Shown: positions 8,419 to 17,608, counted from the first letter of the stretch. The stretch is DNA of 64,000 nt from [Clostridium] symbiosum (GCA_036419695.1 CP143946.1:2722001-2786000), one strand, 5' to 3'. Program-made: numbers and translations. The notes: generated by a model from the letters alone, not told the origin.

Positions 8419-9753
8419 TTACTGCTCCTTTCCCTTCCTTTCACGGACTAAGAACTTAAGAGAAGTCCCCCTGAATCCAAATGCATCACGGATTCTGTTT
8501 TCCAGATATCTGGTGTATGAAAAATGCATCAGTTCTTTATCATTGACAAAGACGACAAAGGTCGGCGGCTTTACCGATACCTGAGTCATATAGTAGAGCT
8601 TCAGTCTCTTACCCTTATCGGACGGCGGCTGCTGCAGCGCCACTGCCTCCGTCATAATCTCGTTCAGCACACCCGTCGCGATACGCAGCGTCTGGTTCTC
8701 CCTCACCATATCGATCATATCGTAGAGTTTGTTAATGCGCTGTCCGGTGATGGCGGAAATAAAGATGAACTCCGCATAAGGGATAAAGGACAGGGTCATT
8801 TTAATCTTGTTGGTATATTCGTAGATCGTCTTATCCGTCTTCTCAATGGCATCCCATTTGTTGACAACGACAATAATGCCTTTTCCCCGTTCGTGGGCGA
8901 TTCCCGCTATCTTAGCGTCCTGCTCCGTCACGCCCTCCACGGCATCGATGACAACCAGCACCACATCGGCGCGTTCTACCGCCGTTACGGTCCTGATGAT
9001 ACTGTAACGTTCCAGCTCTTCTTTAATCTTATTCTTTCTTCTCAGTCCGGCCGTATCGATAAATACATACTCCGTACCGTTGTGGACGATCTCGGTATCC
9101 ACCGCATCCCTCGTGGTTCCTGCGATGTCCGATACGATCACACGGTTCTCTCCCAGCAGTTTATTGATTATGGAAGATTTACCCACGTTGGGCTTGCCTA
9201 CGATGGCGATTCTCGGACGCTCATCCTCCTCTTCCTCACCGGTTCCGTCCTCAAAATGTTTTACAACTTCATCGAGAAGTTCGCCCAGGCCGAGCCTGGA
9301 TGCTGCCGAGATGGCAACCGGATCCCCGATTCCCAGGTTGTAGAATTCATATACGTCGTTTCCGAACTTGGAAAAACTGTCCACCTTGTTGACCGCCAGA
9401 ACCACCGGCTTTTTCGACTTGCGGAGCATGTCGGCCACCTTGGAATCCGAGTCGGTCAGTCCCTGCCTTACGTCTACAATAAAAATAATCACATCCGCCG
9501 TAGCGATGGCGATCTCCGCCTGCTCACGCATCTGGGACAGGATCACATCTCTCGTGTCCGGCTCAATGCCGCCCGTATCAATCAGGGTAAACGCCTTATC
9601 TAACCAGGTACATTCGGCATAGATTCGGTCTCTTGTTACGCCCGGAGTATCTTTTACTATGGAAATCATGTCGCCCGCCAGGACGTTAAACAACGTGGAT
9701 TTTCCCACATTCGGACGTCCTACCACGGCCACAACCGGTTTCTTCTTATTCAT
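8419..9753 (-). CDS. der: Ribosome biogenesis GTPase Der (EngA)
   Basis: A 444-residue double GTPase. G domain 1 begins GRPNVGKSTLFN near residue 12 and G domain 2 begins GKPNVGKSSIIN near residue 187, each with DTPG/DTAG and NKxD motifs, followed by a C-terminal KH-like domain. Der acts in 50S subunit maturation. It is in a minus-strand operon with the DUF512 gene upstream and plsY and gpsA downstream. Confidence 0.97.
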   Translation of the reverse strand: MNKKKPVVAVVGRPNVGKSTLFNVLAGDMISIVKDTPGVTRDRIYAECTWLDKAFTLIDTGGIEPDTRDVILSQMREQAEIAIATADVIIFIVDVRQGLTDSDSKVADMLRKSKKPVVLAVNKVDSFSKFGNDVYEFYNLGIGDPVAISAASRLGLGELLDEVVKHFEDGTGEEEEDERPRIAIVGKPNVGKSSIINKLLGENRVIVSDIAGTTRDAVDTEIVHNGTEYVFIDTAGLRRKNKIKEELERYSIIRTVTAVERADVVLVVIDAVEGVTEQDAKIAGIAHERGKGIIVVVNKWDAIEKTDKTIYEYTNKIKMTLSFIPYAEFIFISAITGQRINKLYDMIDMVRENQTLRIATGVLNEIMTEAVALQQPPSDKGKRLKLYYMTQVSVKPPTFVVFVNDKELMHFSYTRYLENRIRDAFGFRGTSLKFLVRERKGKEQ

Positions 9754-9802
9754 ATTACGTTACGCCTCCGTTCAAATATTCTGTGCATCGTTACTCTGCA
9801 AT

Positions 9803-11182
9803 TTAGCTCTCTTCTGTCTTATGATTATAGGAAGATAATTCGTATTCCCCATGTTCAGGCGCTTCTTCTTCCACCGGCCCGAGCACTGCATCTACAAAGT
9901 CATGTCCGCTTGATTTTACAATATCCACCCGGACTTGTAAAGCATTTTGTACTTCTGTTTTCGTCACGTCGTCCAGAAAAACCTCTTCTCCGCTTCGGAA
10001 CATGGCGCAGGGCAGCAGAAGGCGCTCTCCCAGTTCCTGCCCCTTCAGCTGTTCGAGCAGATCGGTTCCCGTAATCAGGCCGGCCACCGTGATCTGCTCC
10101 CCGAAAAAATGATTGATAATCTTATAGAGGTGCACCTTTCTGCCCGGATAAATCTTCATGATCTGATCCAGATATTCCTTAATATAAGGATAAGCCAGGA
10201 CGCCGGTAGCCATGGAAAGCTCCTCCGTCCCCCCGTCGTCGCAGGCATCCTTTAACGCCTGCTCAATCTCGGTCGTCAAAAGGCGCACCATACCCACTCC
10301 GTTCTCCAGCTGGATATAACCGTCGTACCGCTCTTCCTCCGGCATCGATCGTCCGGCCAGCATATAAAGCTCATCACTGGCATGGATAAAATGGATTCCG
10401 TGCTTCTCATAGATAATCTTCTGCCACCGTTCAATGATCTCGAGGGTTTCCTCCGCGTCTTCCTTTGTGAACGGTTCAAGGGGGAACAGTCCCTCCCGGA
10501 ACTTTGAAAGACCGACCGGAACCACCGAAACGCTTGCCATGCAGGGCGCATAACGGGAGAGGTCGCGGATGGACCGCTCCAGCTCCGCCTTGTCGTTTAC
10601 ATTCTTACAGAGGACGATCTGGCCGTTCATCGGTATCTCAGCCTCATACAGCGTGTCTATCTTTGAAAGCGCTTCGCCGGCAAAGCGGTTGTGAAGCATC
10701 AGGCACCGCAGCTCCGGATTCGTCGTCTGGACGGAAATATTGATGGGCGCCAGCCTGTAGCGGATAATCCGGTCAATATCCTTGTCCTTCATGTTCGTCA
10801 GGGTAATATAATTGCCCTGGAGGAATGAAAGCCTGGAATCATCATCTTTAAAATAAAGAGTCTCCCTCATCCCCGCGGGCATCTGATCGATAAAACAGAA
10901 AATACATTTATTTTTGCAGGAACGGTAATCACTCATCAGACCATTTTCAAAGGTCAGTCCCAGATCCTGGTATTCATTCTCGATATCCAGCTCCCATTCT
11001 TCCCCGTTTTTCTTCTTCACAACCAGGGTGACGGCCTCGTTGTCAATCATGTATTCATAGTCAAATATATCCTCTATCTCTTCCCCGTCTATCGTCAACA
11101 GCGTGTCACCCGGTTCCAGCTCCAGCTCCTCCGCAATGGAGCCGGGATCGACTTTACTGATTACATGTCCTTTTTTCACCAT
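9803..11182 (-). CDS. DUF512 protein with PDZ and radical-SAM-like iron-sulfur domains
   Basis: A 459-residue protein of the DUF512 family, known in Clostridia and cyanobacteria but without an assigned reaction. Residues 1-65 form a PDZ-like domain (VISKVDPGSIAEELELEPGD). Three cysteines at 89, 93 and 96 make a CX3CX2C cluster typical of radical SAM enzymes, followed by a long TIM-barrel-like region and the DUF512 domain. It heads the der-plsY-gpsA operon. A link to ribosome assembly or membrane lipid synthesis is only suggested by position. Confidence 0.88.
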   Translation of the reverse strand: MVKKGHVISKVDPGSIAEELELEPGDTLLTIDGEEIEDIFDYEYMIDNEAVTLVVKKKNGEEWELDIENEYQDLGLTFENGLMSDYRSCKNKCIFCFIDQMPAGMRETLYFKDDDSRLSFLQGNYITLTNMKDKDIDRIIRYRLAPINISVQTTNPELRCLMLHNRFAGEALSKIDTLYEAEIPMNGQIVLCKNVNDKAELERSIRDLSRYAPCMASVSVVPVGLSKFREGLFPLEPFTKEDAEETLEIIERWQKIIYEKHGIHFIHASDELYMLAGRSMPEEERYDGYIQLENGVGMVRLLTTEIEQALKDACDDGGTEELSMATGVLAYPYIKEYLDQIMKIYPGRKVHLYKIINHFFGEQITVAGLITGTDLLEQLKGQELGERLLLPCAMFRSGEEVFLDDVTKTEVQNALQVRVDIVKSSGHDFVDAVLGPVEEEAPEHGEYELSSYNHKTEES

Positions 11183-11212
11183 ACTTTACTCTGCCTTTCT
11201 ATCTCTTCCTTT

Positions 11213-11241
11213 ATCATAACAACATTACAGAATTTTGTAAA
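11213..11241 (-). promoter_or_regulatory. Promoter of the DUF512-der-plsY-gpsA operon
   Basis: Minus strand TTTACA (11236-11241), 17-base spacer, TATGAT (11213-11218), about 30 bases before the DUF512 ATG. It lies back to back with the prs promoter. Confidence 0.6.
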
Positions 11242-11277
11242 GTTTTTGTCTTTTTGTTAAAAATTACTGTTTTTCTA

Positions 11278-11307
11278 TTGACGTTTCTTGTCTGATAATG
11301 GTATAAA
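11278..11307 (+). promoter_or_regulatory. Promoter of prs
   Basis: Plus strand TTGACG (11278-11283), 18-base spacer, TATAAA (11302-11307). Transcription would start shortly before the inverted repeat in the prs leader. Confidence 0.6.
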
Positions 11308-11322
11308 AACTATATAAAAGTC

Positions 11323-11342
11323 AGGCAGGGATTATCCTGCCT
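11323..11342 (+). promoter_or_regulatory. Leader hairpin in front of prs
   Basis: AGGCAGG and CCTGCCT flank a six-base loop GATTAT directly after the predicted transcription start and just ahead of the GGAGGA ribosome binding site. It may stabilise the 5' end of the mRNA or act as an operator; the sequence alone cannot decide. Confidence 0.4.
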
Positions 11343-11364
11343 TATTTATGGAGGAGCACACATC

Positions 11365-12579
11365 ATGTCTAATGACTATGTTTTTAATGACACCCTTCCG
11401 GTGGCGCCTTTAAAAATCGCCGCTTTGGAAAGCTGTAAGGATCTGGCCGGGAAAGTGAATGAACACATTCTCAACTTCCGTCACAACGATATTGAAATTC
11501 TGAAGAAACGCCAGGAAAACCTTCAATACCGCGGTTATGACGCCGATTCCTATCTTTTAAACTGTTCTTGTCCGCGTTTCGGCAGCGGTGAAGGCAAGGG
11601 AGCGATCCATGAATCTGTCCGCGGCACCGATATCTACGCCATGGTGGATGTAACCAACTTCAGCCTCACCTACAAAATGAGCGGTTTTACCAATCATATG
11701 TCTCCCGATGATCATTTCCAGGATTTAAAGCGTATCATCGGCGCCACGATTGCAACCGCACACCGTGTTAATGTTATTATGCCCTTTTTATACGAAGGCA
11801 GACAGCATAAGAGAACCAGCCGTGAATCATTAGACTGTGCAATGATGCTGGAAGAGCTGGTTCATATGGGCGTCAACAATATCATCACCTTTGATGCACA
11901 CGACCCGAGGGTTCAGAACGCCATCCCGCTGAACGGCTTCGATAACTTCATGCCTACCTACCAGTTTATCAAGGCTCTCTTCGCCCACGATAAGACCCTT
12001 AAGATTGACAAGGAGCATCTGATGGTGATCAGCCCGGACGAGGGCGCCATGAGCCGCGCCGTATATCTGGCCAACAACCTCGGCGTGGATATGGGTATGT
12101 TCTACAAACGCCGTGATTACTCCCGCGTCGTGAACGGCCGCAACCCAATCGTGGCCCATGAATTCTTAGGCTCCTCCGTGGAAGGAAAGACCGTCCTCAT
12201 CATCGACGACATGATTTCCTCCGGCGAAAGCATGCTTGACACCGCAAAGGCGTTAAAAGACAGGAAGGCGGAGCGCGTAGTCGTATGCACCACCTTCGGC
12301 CTCTTCACCAACGGCCTTGATAAATTCGATGAATTCTACGCCAAAGAATATATTGACTGCGTCGTGACGACCAACTTAAACTACCGTCCGGAAGAACTTC
12401 TGAAACGCGAATGGTATGTGGAAGCCGATATGAGCAAATTTATCGCCGCCATCATCAATGCGCTGAACCACAACGTATCCCTTGAGAATGCGCTGACGCC
12501 GACCGCAAAGATCCAGAAGCTGATCCGCAGATATAACGAAAATTCGGATGGTTTCCAGTATTTTAAAACATTAGTTTAG
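11365..12579 (+). CDS. prs: Ribose-phosphate pyrophosphokinase (PRPP synthetase), long form
   Basis: A 404-residue PRPP synthetase that makes phosphoribosyl pyrophosphate from ribose-5-phosphate and ATP for nucleotide, His and Trp synthesis. It has the YEGRQHKRTSRESL catalytic loop, the FDAHDP segment and a PRPP-binding loop VLIIDDMISSGES near residues 273-285. It is about 85 residues longer than the usual class I enzyme, with extra sequence at both ends. I expect a Clostridia subfamily; kinetic or allosteric differences are not visible. A single gene flanked by its own promoter and terminator. Confidence 0.92.
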   Translation: MSNDYVFNDTLPVAPLKIAALESCKDLAGKVNEHILNFRHNDIEILKKRQENLQYRGYDADSYLLNCSCPRFGSGEGKGAIHESVRGTDIYAMVDVTNFSLTYKMSGFTNHMSPDDHFQDLKRIIGATIATAHRVNVIMPFLYEGRQHKRTSRESLDCAMMLEELVHMGVNNIITFDAHDPRVQNAIPLNGFDNFMPTYQFIKALFAHDKTLKIDKEHLMVISPDEGAMSRAVYLANNLGVDMGMFYKRRDYSRVVNGRNPIVAHEFLGSSVEGKTVLIIDDMISSGESMLDTAKALKDRKAERVVVCTTFGLFTNGLDKFDEFYAKEYIDCVVTTNLNYRPEELLKREWYVEADMSKFIAAIINALNHNVSLENALTPTAKIQKLIRRYNENSDGFQYFKTLV

Positions 12580-12638
12580 ATTTGATATGATAGAAACAAT
12601 GAAAAGCATGCTTCGCGGACTTTTCATTGCCATACAAT

Positions 12639-12690
12639 AAACAGCCTGAGCCGCCCCATATCACCATGGTAAAGTTCAGGCTGTTTTTAA
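12639..12690 (+). terminator. Terminator after prs
   Basis: AAACAGCCTGA (12639-12649) pairs with TCAGGCTGTTT (12676-12686), followed by TT. The stem has a run of A on its 5' side, so it can also end the convergent minus-strand GNAT transcript. Confidence 0.75.
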
Positions 12691-12778
12691 TTAATTACCG
12701 TCAAGCCATTTCTCAAATTCAACGATGGGAAGCGGTCTTGAAAAAATATACCCCTGCACCATGTCACACCGGAACTGC
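12691..12778 (-). pseudogene. C-terminal remnant of an EAL-domain (c-di-GMP phosphodiesterase) gene
   Basis: On the minus strand, directly overlapping the end of the GNAT gene in another frame, about 28 codons read CDMVQGYIFSRPLP then IVEFEKWLDGN and a TAA. This is the conserved C-terminal end of EAL phosphodiesterases (CDxVQGYxFSxPLP..EFE). There is no start and no upstream catalytic part, because the GNAT gene occupies that DNA. It is a gene end left by a deletion or recombination, not a working gene. Recognition rests on the family motif as I know it. Confidence 0.7.
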
Positions 12779-13294
12779 CGCCCCGTTAAAGTCCTCCCTG
12801 GACGCCGCCATATCCCGGTAATCCCATGTCTCCCCGTTAAAGCAGTCATAGTCCCGGTGAAGCTCTTCATCCTTAAATCCCACCGAGAGATAACACCTGT
12901 GGGCCGCCTCGTTAACCGTAAAGACTCCCAGCGTCACCCGCTCCACCCGGAGAATATCGAACGCATACCGGAGGGCCAGGGTAACCATTTCTCTTCCATA
13001 TCCTTTGCCGCGTTCCATGGGGTTTACCACGATAAATCCCATGTGGGCGCTGTTTCTTGCATAATCCACCCTGCGGAAGGAAAAATGGCCGCAGGCTTTT
13101 CCCGTCTCGTCCACGGCCAGGAAGATCCAGGCATTATCGTCCGAAAGGAAGTCCTCCCAGTATTGCTCCAACTGCTCCTTTGTGAGCGGATAAGAAAATC
13201 GGTCCGCCCTCCACAGGCGCACGGTCCTCTCATCCTTCAGCCAGTCCATCAGATAACCGGCATCCCCTGGCTTATATGGTCTTAAACGAAGCAT
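12764..13294 (-). CDS. GNAT-family N-acetyltransferase
   Basis: A 176-residue acetyltransferase of the RimJ/RimL-like GNAT type. The acetyl-CoA loop is ERGKGYGREMVTLALRYAF near residues 94-112, followed by the LGVFTVNEAAHRCYLSVGF strand-helix. The substrate is unknown. The last codons overlap the EAL remnant, and the C-terminal tail (REDFNGAAVPV) could be altered by that junction. It lies 28 bases downstream of recG on the same strand. Confidence 0.88.
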   Translation of the reverse strand: MLRLRPYKPGDAGYLMDWLKDERTVRLWRADRFSYPLTKEQLEQYWEDFLSDDNAWIFLAVDETGKACGHFSFRRVDYARNSAHMGFIVVNPMERGKGYGREMVTLALRYAFDILRVERVTLGVFTVNEAAHRCYLSVGFKDEELHRDYDCFNGETWDYRDMAASREDFNGAAVPV

Positions 13295-13322
13295 TTTCTT
13301 CCTCCTTTTCCTGCATTTTCTC

Positions 13323-15443
13323 CTACAGATTCAGTTTTTCGTAACTTCTTTCCAGATAGAGATCCAGTTTCCGTTTCAGCTCCCTGTTCTCCTCGTGTTC
13401 CAGGAACGGATCCCGATCCATCAGCTCCTTTACCTCCTCGGATACGGTTTTCAAAATATCCGCATCGGTAAAGATGTCGGCCAGACGGAATTCCAGATCC
13501 CCGCTCTGGCGCACACCGAAAAGATCCCCCGGACCCCTGAGCTTCAAATCCTCGGAGGCAATAAAAAAGCCGTCGTTGGATTTATTAAGGATTTCCAGAC
13601 GTTTTCTGGCATCCTCCTCGCCGGAGCTGTTTACCATAATGCAATAAGACTGGTCCTTTCCACGGCCTACGCGGCCCCTCAGCTGATGGAGCTGGGCAAG
13701 ACCGAAACGCTCCGCATTCTCAATCATCATGATGGTTGCATTCGGCACATTGATGCCGACCTCGATGACCGTCGTGGACACCAGGACCTGTATCTCATTG
13801 GCGGCAAAACGCTCCATAATTGCATTTTTCTCTTTTGCCTTCATCTTTCCGTGCAGGTATTCCACTCGGATATCCGCAGAAAGATGTTCCCTCAGGGTTT
13901 TCGTGTAGTCGATTACGTTTTCTGCCTCCAACATCTCGCTGGCCTCCACCATCGGGCAGATGACATAGGCCTGACGGCCCGCTCTCGCCTCCCTCTCGAT
14001 AAAACGGTAGGCATTTTCACGGTAATCCTTGCCTACCACGCAGTTTTTAATGGACTGGCGGCCCGCCGGGAGTTCGTCGATGATGGAGATATCCAGATCT
14101 CCATAGATGATGATTGCCAGCGTACGGGGAATCGGTGTGGCGCTCATGACCAGGATATGCGGCTCCATGCCCTTGTTTCCCAGCATCTCCCTCTGCCCCA
14201 CGCCGAACCGGTGCTGTTCATCGGTGATGACAAGTCCCAGCTTATCATAGACGACTTTTTCCTGGATCAGCGCATGGGTTCCGATGATGATATCGGCCTC
14301 ATGGCAAGCAATTTTTTCATATGCCAGCCTTTTTTCCTTCGCCGTCATGGAACCGGTGAGCAGGATCGGTTTAACAGGCAGTGAGAGGCCCGTAAACAGC
14401 TCATTCATCGATTCAAAGTGCTGTCTGGCCAAAACCTCCGTCGGAACCATTAAAGCGCCCTGAAAGCCGTTATACGCGGCCTGAAGAAGAGCCAGAACGG
14501 CGATGATCGTCTTACCGGAGCCGACGTCGCCCTGAATCAGGCGGTTCATCACGCGGCCCCCCGACAGATCCGAATAGACCTCGCCAAGGACCTTTTTCTG
14601 GGCCCCCGTGAGGGCAAATGGAAGCTTTTCCTCCAGCGCCGCTGCCTCCCCGCCGATCTTAAACGGACAGGGGCTTTGCCTGTCCTCTTTTTTATCCTTC
14701 AAAAGCCGTACGGACAGCAGGAACATGAAGAATTCATCAAATACCAGCCTCTTCCTGGAGAAAAGCAGCTCCGTCTCATCCTTGGGAAAATGGATGTGCT
14801 CCAGGGCAAAATTATATTCCGCCAGTTCATATTTGCTCCTGAGTCCCGCAGGCAGATAATCGCGCTCCGTATCGCGGGACTCCAGGGCCTCCGCCACGGT
14901 CTTTGCAATCGTTTTATTGCCCAGCCCTTTAGTCTGACCGTAAATCGGCTGCATGGAGTGCACGAGGGCCGCATATTTTTCCGGCCGGTAGATTTCCGGC
15001 TGCTCCATTGTGAGGCGGCCGCGCTTTTTCACAATCCTGCCACGGAAAATAAAGCGTTCCCCCGCTTTTAAGGTGCCTCTTAAATAGGGCATATTGTACC
15101 AGGTGAGGGTCAAAAGCCCGCTGATATCGCGCAGCGTCACCGTCGTCACCTGAAGGTGGCCGTATTTCACTACATCCGCCGTCTTCGTAAGCATTCCGGC
15201 CACGGCGGCCATGGTCTCGGGAAGCAGCTCCGATATGGGCTGTGGTTCGCGGAAGGTATCGTAGGCTCTGGGATAATAGTGGAGCAGCTCCTCCACGGTC
15301 TCCACGCCCAGTTTACCGAAAAGTTTGGCAGTCTTGTCCCCGATGCCCTTCAGGGAGGTAACCGGCAGTTCCGTAAAACCGGTTTCTTTCTTAACCGGGC
15401 CGCTTTCTGTATTTACATCTATTTTAAAATTATCATTTCTCAT
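13323..15443 (-). CDS. recG: ATP-dependent DNA helicase RecG
   Basis: A 706-residue RecG, slightly longer than usual because of about 20 extra N-terminal residues. The wedge/OB domain covers roughly residues 60-170. Helicase motifs include GDVGSGKTIIA (Walker A), TDEQHRFGVGQR (motif II and following), MSATPIPRTLA and the QLRGRVGRG motif VI. It remodels stalled forks and Holliday junctions. It follows the FakA-like gene after an 85-base gap that contains a terminator-like hairpin. Confidence 0.96.
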   Translation of the reverse strand: MRNDNFKIDVNTESGPVKKETGFTELPVTSLKGIGDKTAKLFGKLGVETVEELLHYYPRAYDTFREPQPISELLPETMAAVAGMLTKTADVVKYGHLQVTTVTLRDISGLLTLTWYNMPYLRGTLKAGERFIFRGRIVKKRGRLTMEQPEIYRPEKYAALVHSMQPIYGQTKGLGNKTIAKTVAEALESRDTERDYLPAGLRSKYELAEYNFALEHIHFPKDETELLFSRKRLVFDEFFMFLLSVRLLKDKKEDRQSPCPFKIGGEAAALEEKLPFALTGAQKKVLGEVYSDLSGGRVMNRLIQGDVGSGKTIIAVLALLQAAYNGFQGALMVPTEVLARQHFESMNELFTGLSLPVKPILLTGSMTAKEKRLAYEKIACHEADIIIGTHALIQEKVVYDKLGLVITDEQHRFGVGQREMLGNKGMEPHILVMSATPIPRTLAIIIYGDLDISIIDELPAGRQSIKNCVVGKDYRENAYRFIEREARAGRQAYVICPMVEASEMLEAENVIDYTKTLREHLSADIRVEYLHGKMKAKEKNAIMERFAANEIQVLVSTTVIEVGINVPNATIMMIENAERFGLAQLHQLRGRVGRGKDQSYCIMVNSSGEEDARKRLEILNKSNDGFFIASEDLKLRGPGDLFGVRQSGDLEFRLADIFTDADILKTVSEEVKELMDRDPFLEHEENRELKRKLDLYLERSYEKLNL

Positions 15444-15452
15444 TGTTTTACC

Positions 15453-15505
15453 TGCAAAAGAAACAGAGGCGGACCGGAATCGTCAGCCCTGGTCTGCCTC
15501 TGTAT
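15453..15505 (-). terminator. Terminator-like hairpin between the fakA-type gene and recG
   Basis: Minus strand ACAGAGGCAGACC (15491-15503) pairs with GGTCCGCCTCTGT (15463-15475, one mismatch) followed by TTCTTTT. It sits just before the recG start and may reduce read-through into recG. Confidence 0.6.
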
Positions 15506-15529
15506 CATCATTGTACCCGTCCCCCGCCG

Positions 15530-17197
15530 TTACTCTACTGAAATCATATAGTAATAGATCGGCTGGCCTCCGTTGTGAAGCTCTATCTCACAGCCGGCGA
15601 ACTCCTCCTGCGCTTTTGCGTACAGGACTCCGGCCTCCTCTTCCTTAATATCCTCGCCGTAGTAGATGGAAATCAGTTCCGACTCTTCGTCAATCATGGC
15701 GCGGAGCGTCTGAAGCGCTACCTCTTCCACCTCTTTACCGACCGCCAGCATACCGCTGTCGCCGATTCCCATGATATCGCCCTCGGTGATCTCCATCCCA
15801 TCGACGGAGGTGTTGCGCACCGCATAAGTAATCTGGCCGCTCTTTACGCGTCCCATCTCCTGAATCATCAGTTCCAGGTTTTCCTCCGGGGAGAGATCCG
15901 GCGCAAAATTGATGATGGCCGTGATTCCCTGCGGAACCGTCTTGGAAGGAACAACGACAATCTTCTTATCCTTCACAAGGCTCTTTGCCTGCTCCGCCGC
16001 CAGGATGATGTTCTTGTTGTTCGGCAGGATGTAGATAGTGTCGGCATTGACACAGTCAATGGCGTTGAGCATGTCTTCTGTACTCGGGTTCATCGTCTGT
16101 CCGCCCTCAATGAGGTAATCGGCGCCGATGCCCTTAAAGATCCCGCTCATGCCTTCTCCGATGGAAACGGCGATAAAGCCATATGTTTTTCTCGGTTCCC
16201 TGGCCTTCTCCTCTTCCTTCTGCTCTTTAGCCAGTTTCTCGGCATCCTTGATCAGCCTCTCCTGATGCTCTTCCCTCATATTGTCGATCTTCATTCTTGA
16301 GAGGGAACCGTAGGTGAGGGCTTTCTGGATTGCCAGGCCCGGATCGTTGGTGTGGACATGAACCTTCACCATGTCGTCGTCGGACACCACCACGATGGAG
16401 TCTCCGATGGATTCGAGATAGCTCTTGAATTCATGTTCCGTCTTCTGGTTGTATGTCTTCTCAAGATTCACAATAAACTCGGTGCAGTAACCGAATTTGA
16501 TATCGAAATCACCTGCAGCGCTGCCGGTCTGAAGCGGCGCCTGGGGAGCCTTGGCACCCTCGACGGACAAATCGAGCTCCTTGCCCATAAGACCGTCCAG
16601 ACAGCCCTTTAACACCTGCATCAGGCCCTGGCCGCCGGAATCCACAACGCCTGCCTCCTTAAGGATCGGCAGCATCTCCGGCGTCTGGCTCAGTACATAA
16701 TCGCCATGTTCTATCACCTTCTGCGCAAATTCGATGATATCCTCCGTCTGCGACACGAGTTCGGAGGCCTTGTCCGCCATTCCCTTGGCAACCGTGAGGA
16801 TTGTGCCCTCCTTCGGCTTCATGACGGCCTTATATGCCGTCTCGGTCCCCCGGTTGAACGCGTTGGCAAGCGTCGTTGTCGTAATGACGTCCACCGTCTT
16901 AATTTCCTTCGTAAATCCGCGGAAAAGCTGGGAAAGAATTACACCTGAGTTACCTCTGGCTCCTCTTAAAGAACCGGATGAAATCGCCTTGGCGAGAGAT
17001 TCCATGGTCGGCTTTTCAATCGCCGCAACCTCTCTGGCCGCTGAAAGTATCGTCATCGTCATATTCGTTCCCGTATCGCCGTCCGGCACGGGGAATACGT
17101 TCAGCTCATTAATCCATTCTTTATTAGCCTCAAGGCCTTTTGCTCCGGCCAGAAATGCCTTTTTCAGCATCTCGGCGTCTATATAGTTCATACCCAC
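15530..17197 (-). CDS. fakA: DAK2-domain fatty-acid kinase FakA-like (YloV) protein
   Basis: A 555-residue protein with the FakA/YloV architecture: an N-terminal DAK2 (DhaL) ATP-binding domain with NVFPVPDGDTGTNM and SLRGARGNSGVILSQ, then a central domain and a C-terminal EDD-like domain. FakA works with FakB proteins to phosphorylate exogenous fatty acids; no fakB is in the window. The GTG at 17197 is eight bases from GGAGG and is preferred over the ATG at 17191. It lies directly after the Asp23 gene, the usual yloU-yloV order. Confidence 0.92.
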   Translation of the reverse strand: MGMNYIDAEMLKKAFLAGAKGLEANKEWINELNVFPVPDGDTGTNMTMTILSAAREVAAIEKPTMESLAKAISSGSLRGARGNSGVILSQLFRGFTKEIKTVDVITTTTLANAFNRGTETAYKAVMKPKEGTILTVAKGMADKASELVSQTEDIIEFAQKVIEHGDYVLSQTPEMLPILKEAGVVDSGGQGLMQVLKGCLDGLMGKELDLSVEGAKAPQAPLQTGSAAGDFDIKFGYCTEFIVNLEKTYNQKTEHEFKSYLESIGDSIVVVSDDDMVKVHVHTNDPGLAIQKALTYGSLSRMKIDNMREEHQERLIKDAEKLAKEQKEEEKAREPRKTYGFIAVSIGEGMSGIFKGIGADYLIEGGQTMNPSTEDMLNAIDCVNADTIYILPNNKNIILAAEQAKSLVKDKKIVVVPSKTVPQGITAIINFAPDLSPEENLELMIQEMGRVKSGQITYAVRNTSVDGMEITEGDIMGIGDSGMLAVGKEVEEVALQTLRAMIDEESELISIYYGEDIKEEEAGVLYAKAQEEFAGCEIELHNGGQPIYYYMISVE

Positions 17198-17210
17198 GGG
17201 TAGTTCCTCC

Positions 17211-17567
17211 TTAATCTATCACTCTTACGCCTTCAACGAAGATATTGATCTTCTCGACCGTCATGCCTGTAAATTCTTCAACTTTATATTTAACATTCTC
17301 TATCAGATTGTCTGCAACAGTCGAAATACTTACACCATAGCTGACAATGACGTGGAAGTCAATGCTGATTTCATTCTCTTTGATGGAAACATTAATACCA
17401 TGGGTCAGACTGTCCCTCTTAAGCAGCTTTACCAGCCCGTCCTTCATACTTACAGCGGCCATACCGACTATGCCAAAGCATTCCACTGCTGTCGTTCCGG
17501 CATACATGGCGATTACTTCAGGGTCGATCTGGATCGAACCTAATTTATTATTAATGCGACCTTTCAT
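17211..17567 (-). CDS. Asp23/Gls24 family envelope stress protein (YloU)
   Basis: A 118-residue Asp23-family protein (MKGRINNKLGSIQIDPEVIAMYAGTTAV...), with the typical alternating strand pattern and a C-terminal VEKINIFVEGVRV. The family is linked to cell-envelope homeostasis. It precedes the FakA-like gene by 13 bases and is divergent from rpmB, the standard Firmicutes arrangement. Confidence 0.92.
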   Translation of the reverse strand: MKGRINNKLGSIQIDPEVIAMYAGTTAVECFGIVGMAAVSMKDGLVKLLKRDSLTHGINVSIKENEISIDFHVIVSYGVSISTVADNLIENVKYKVEEFTGMTVEKINIFVEGVRVID

Positions 17568-17608
17568 ATCTCACAGCCTCCATTTCTTACTCAATTACTG
17601 AGCTTTTT

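Noticed and set aside
8524..9603. 359-residue plus-strand frame
   Set aside because: It is antisense to der, which has complete GTPase motifs; the antisense frame has no recognisable domain.
13395..14384. 329-residue plus-strand frame
   Set aside because: It is antisense to recG and explained by codon bias of the real gene.
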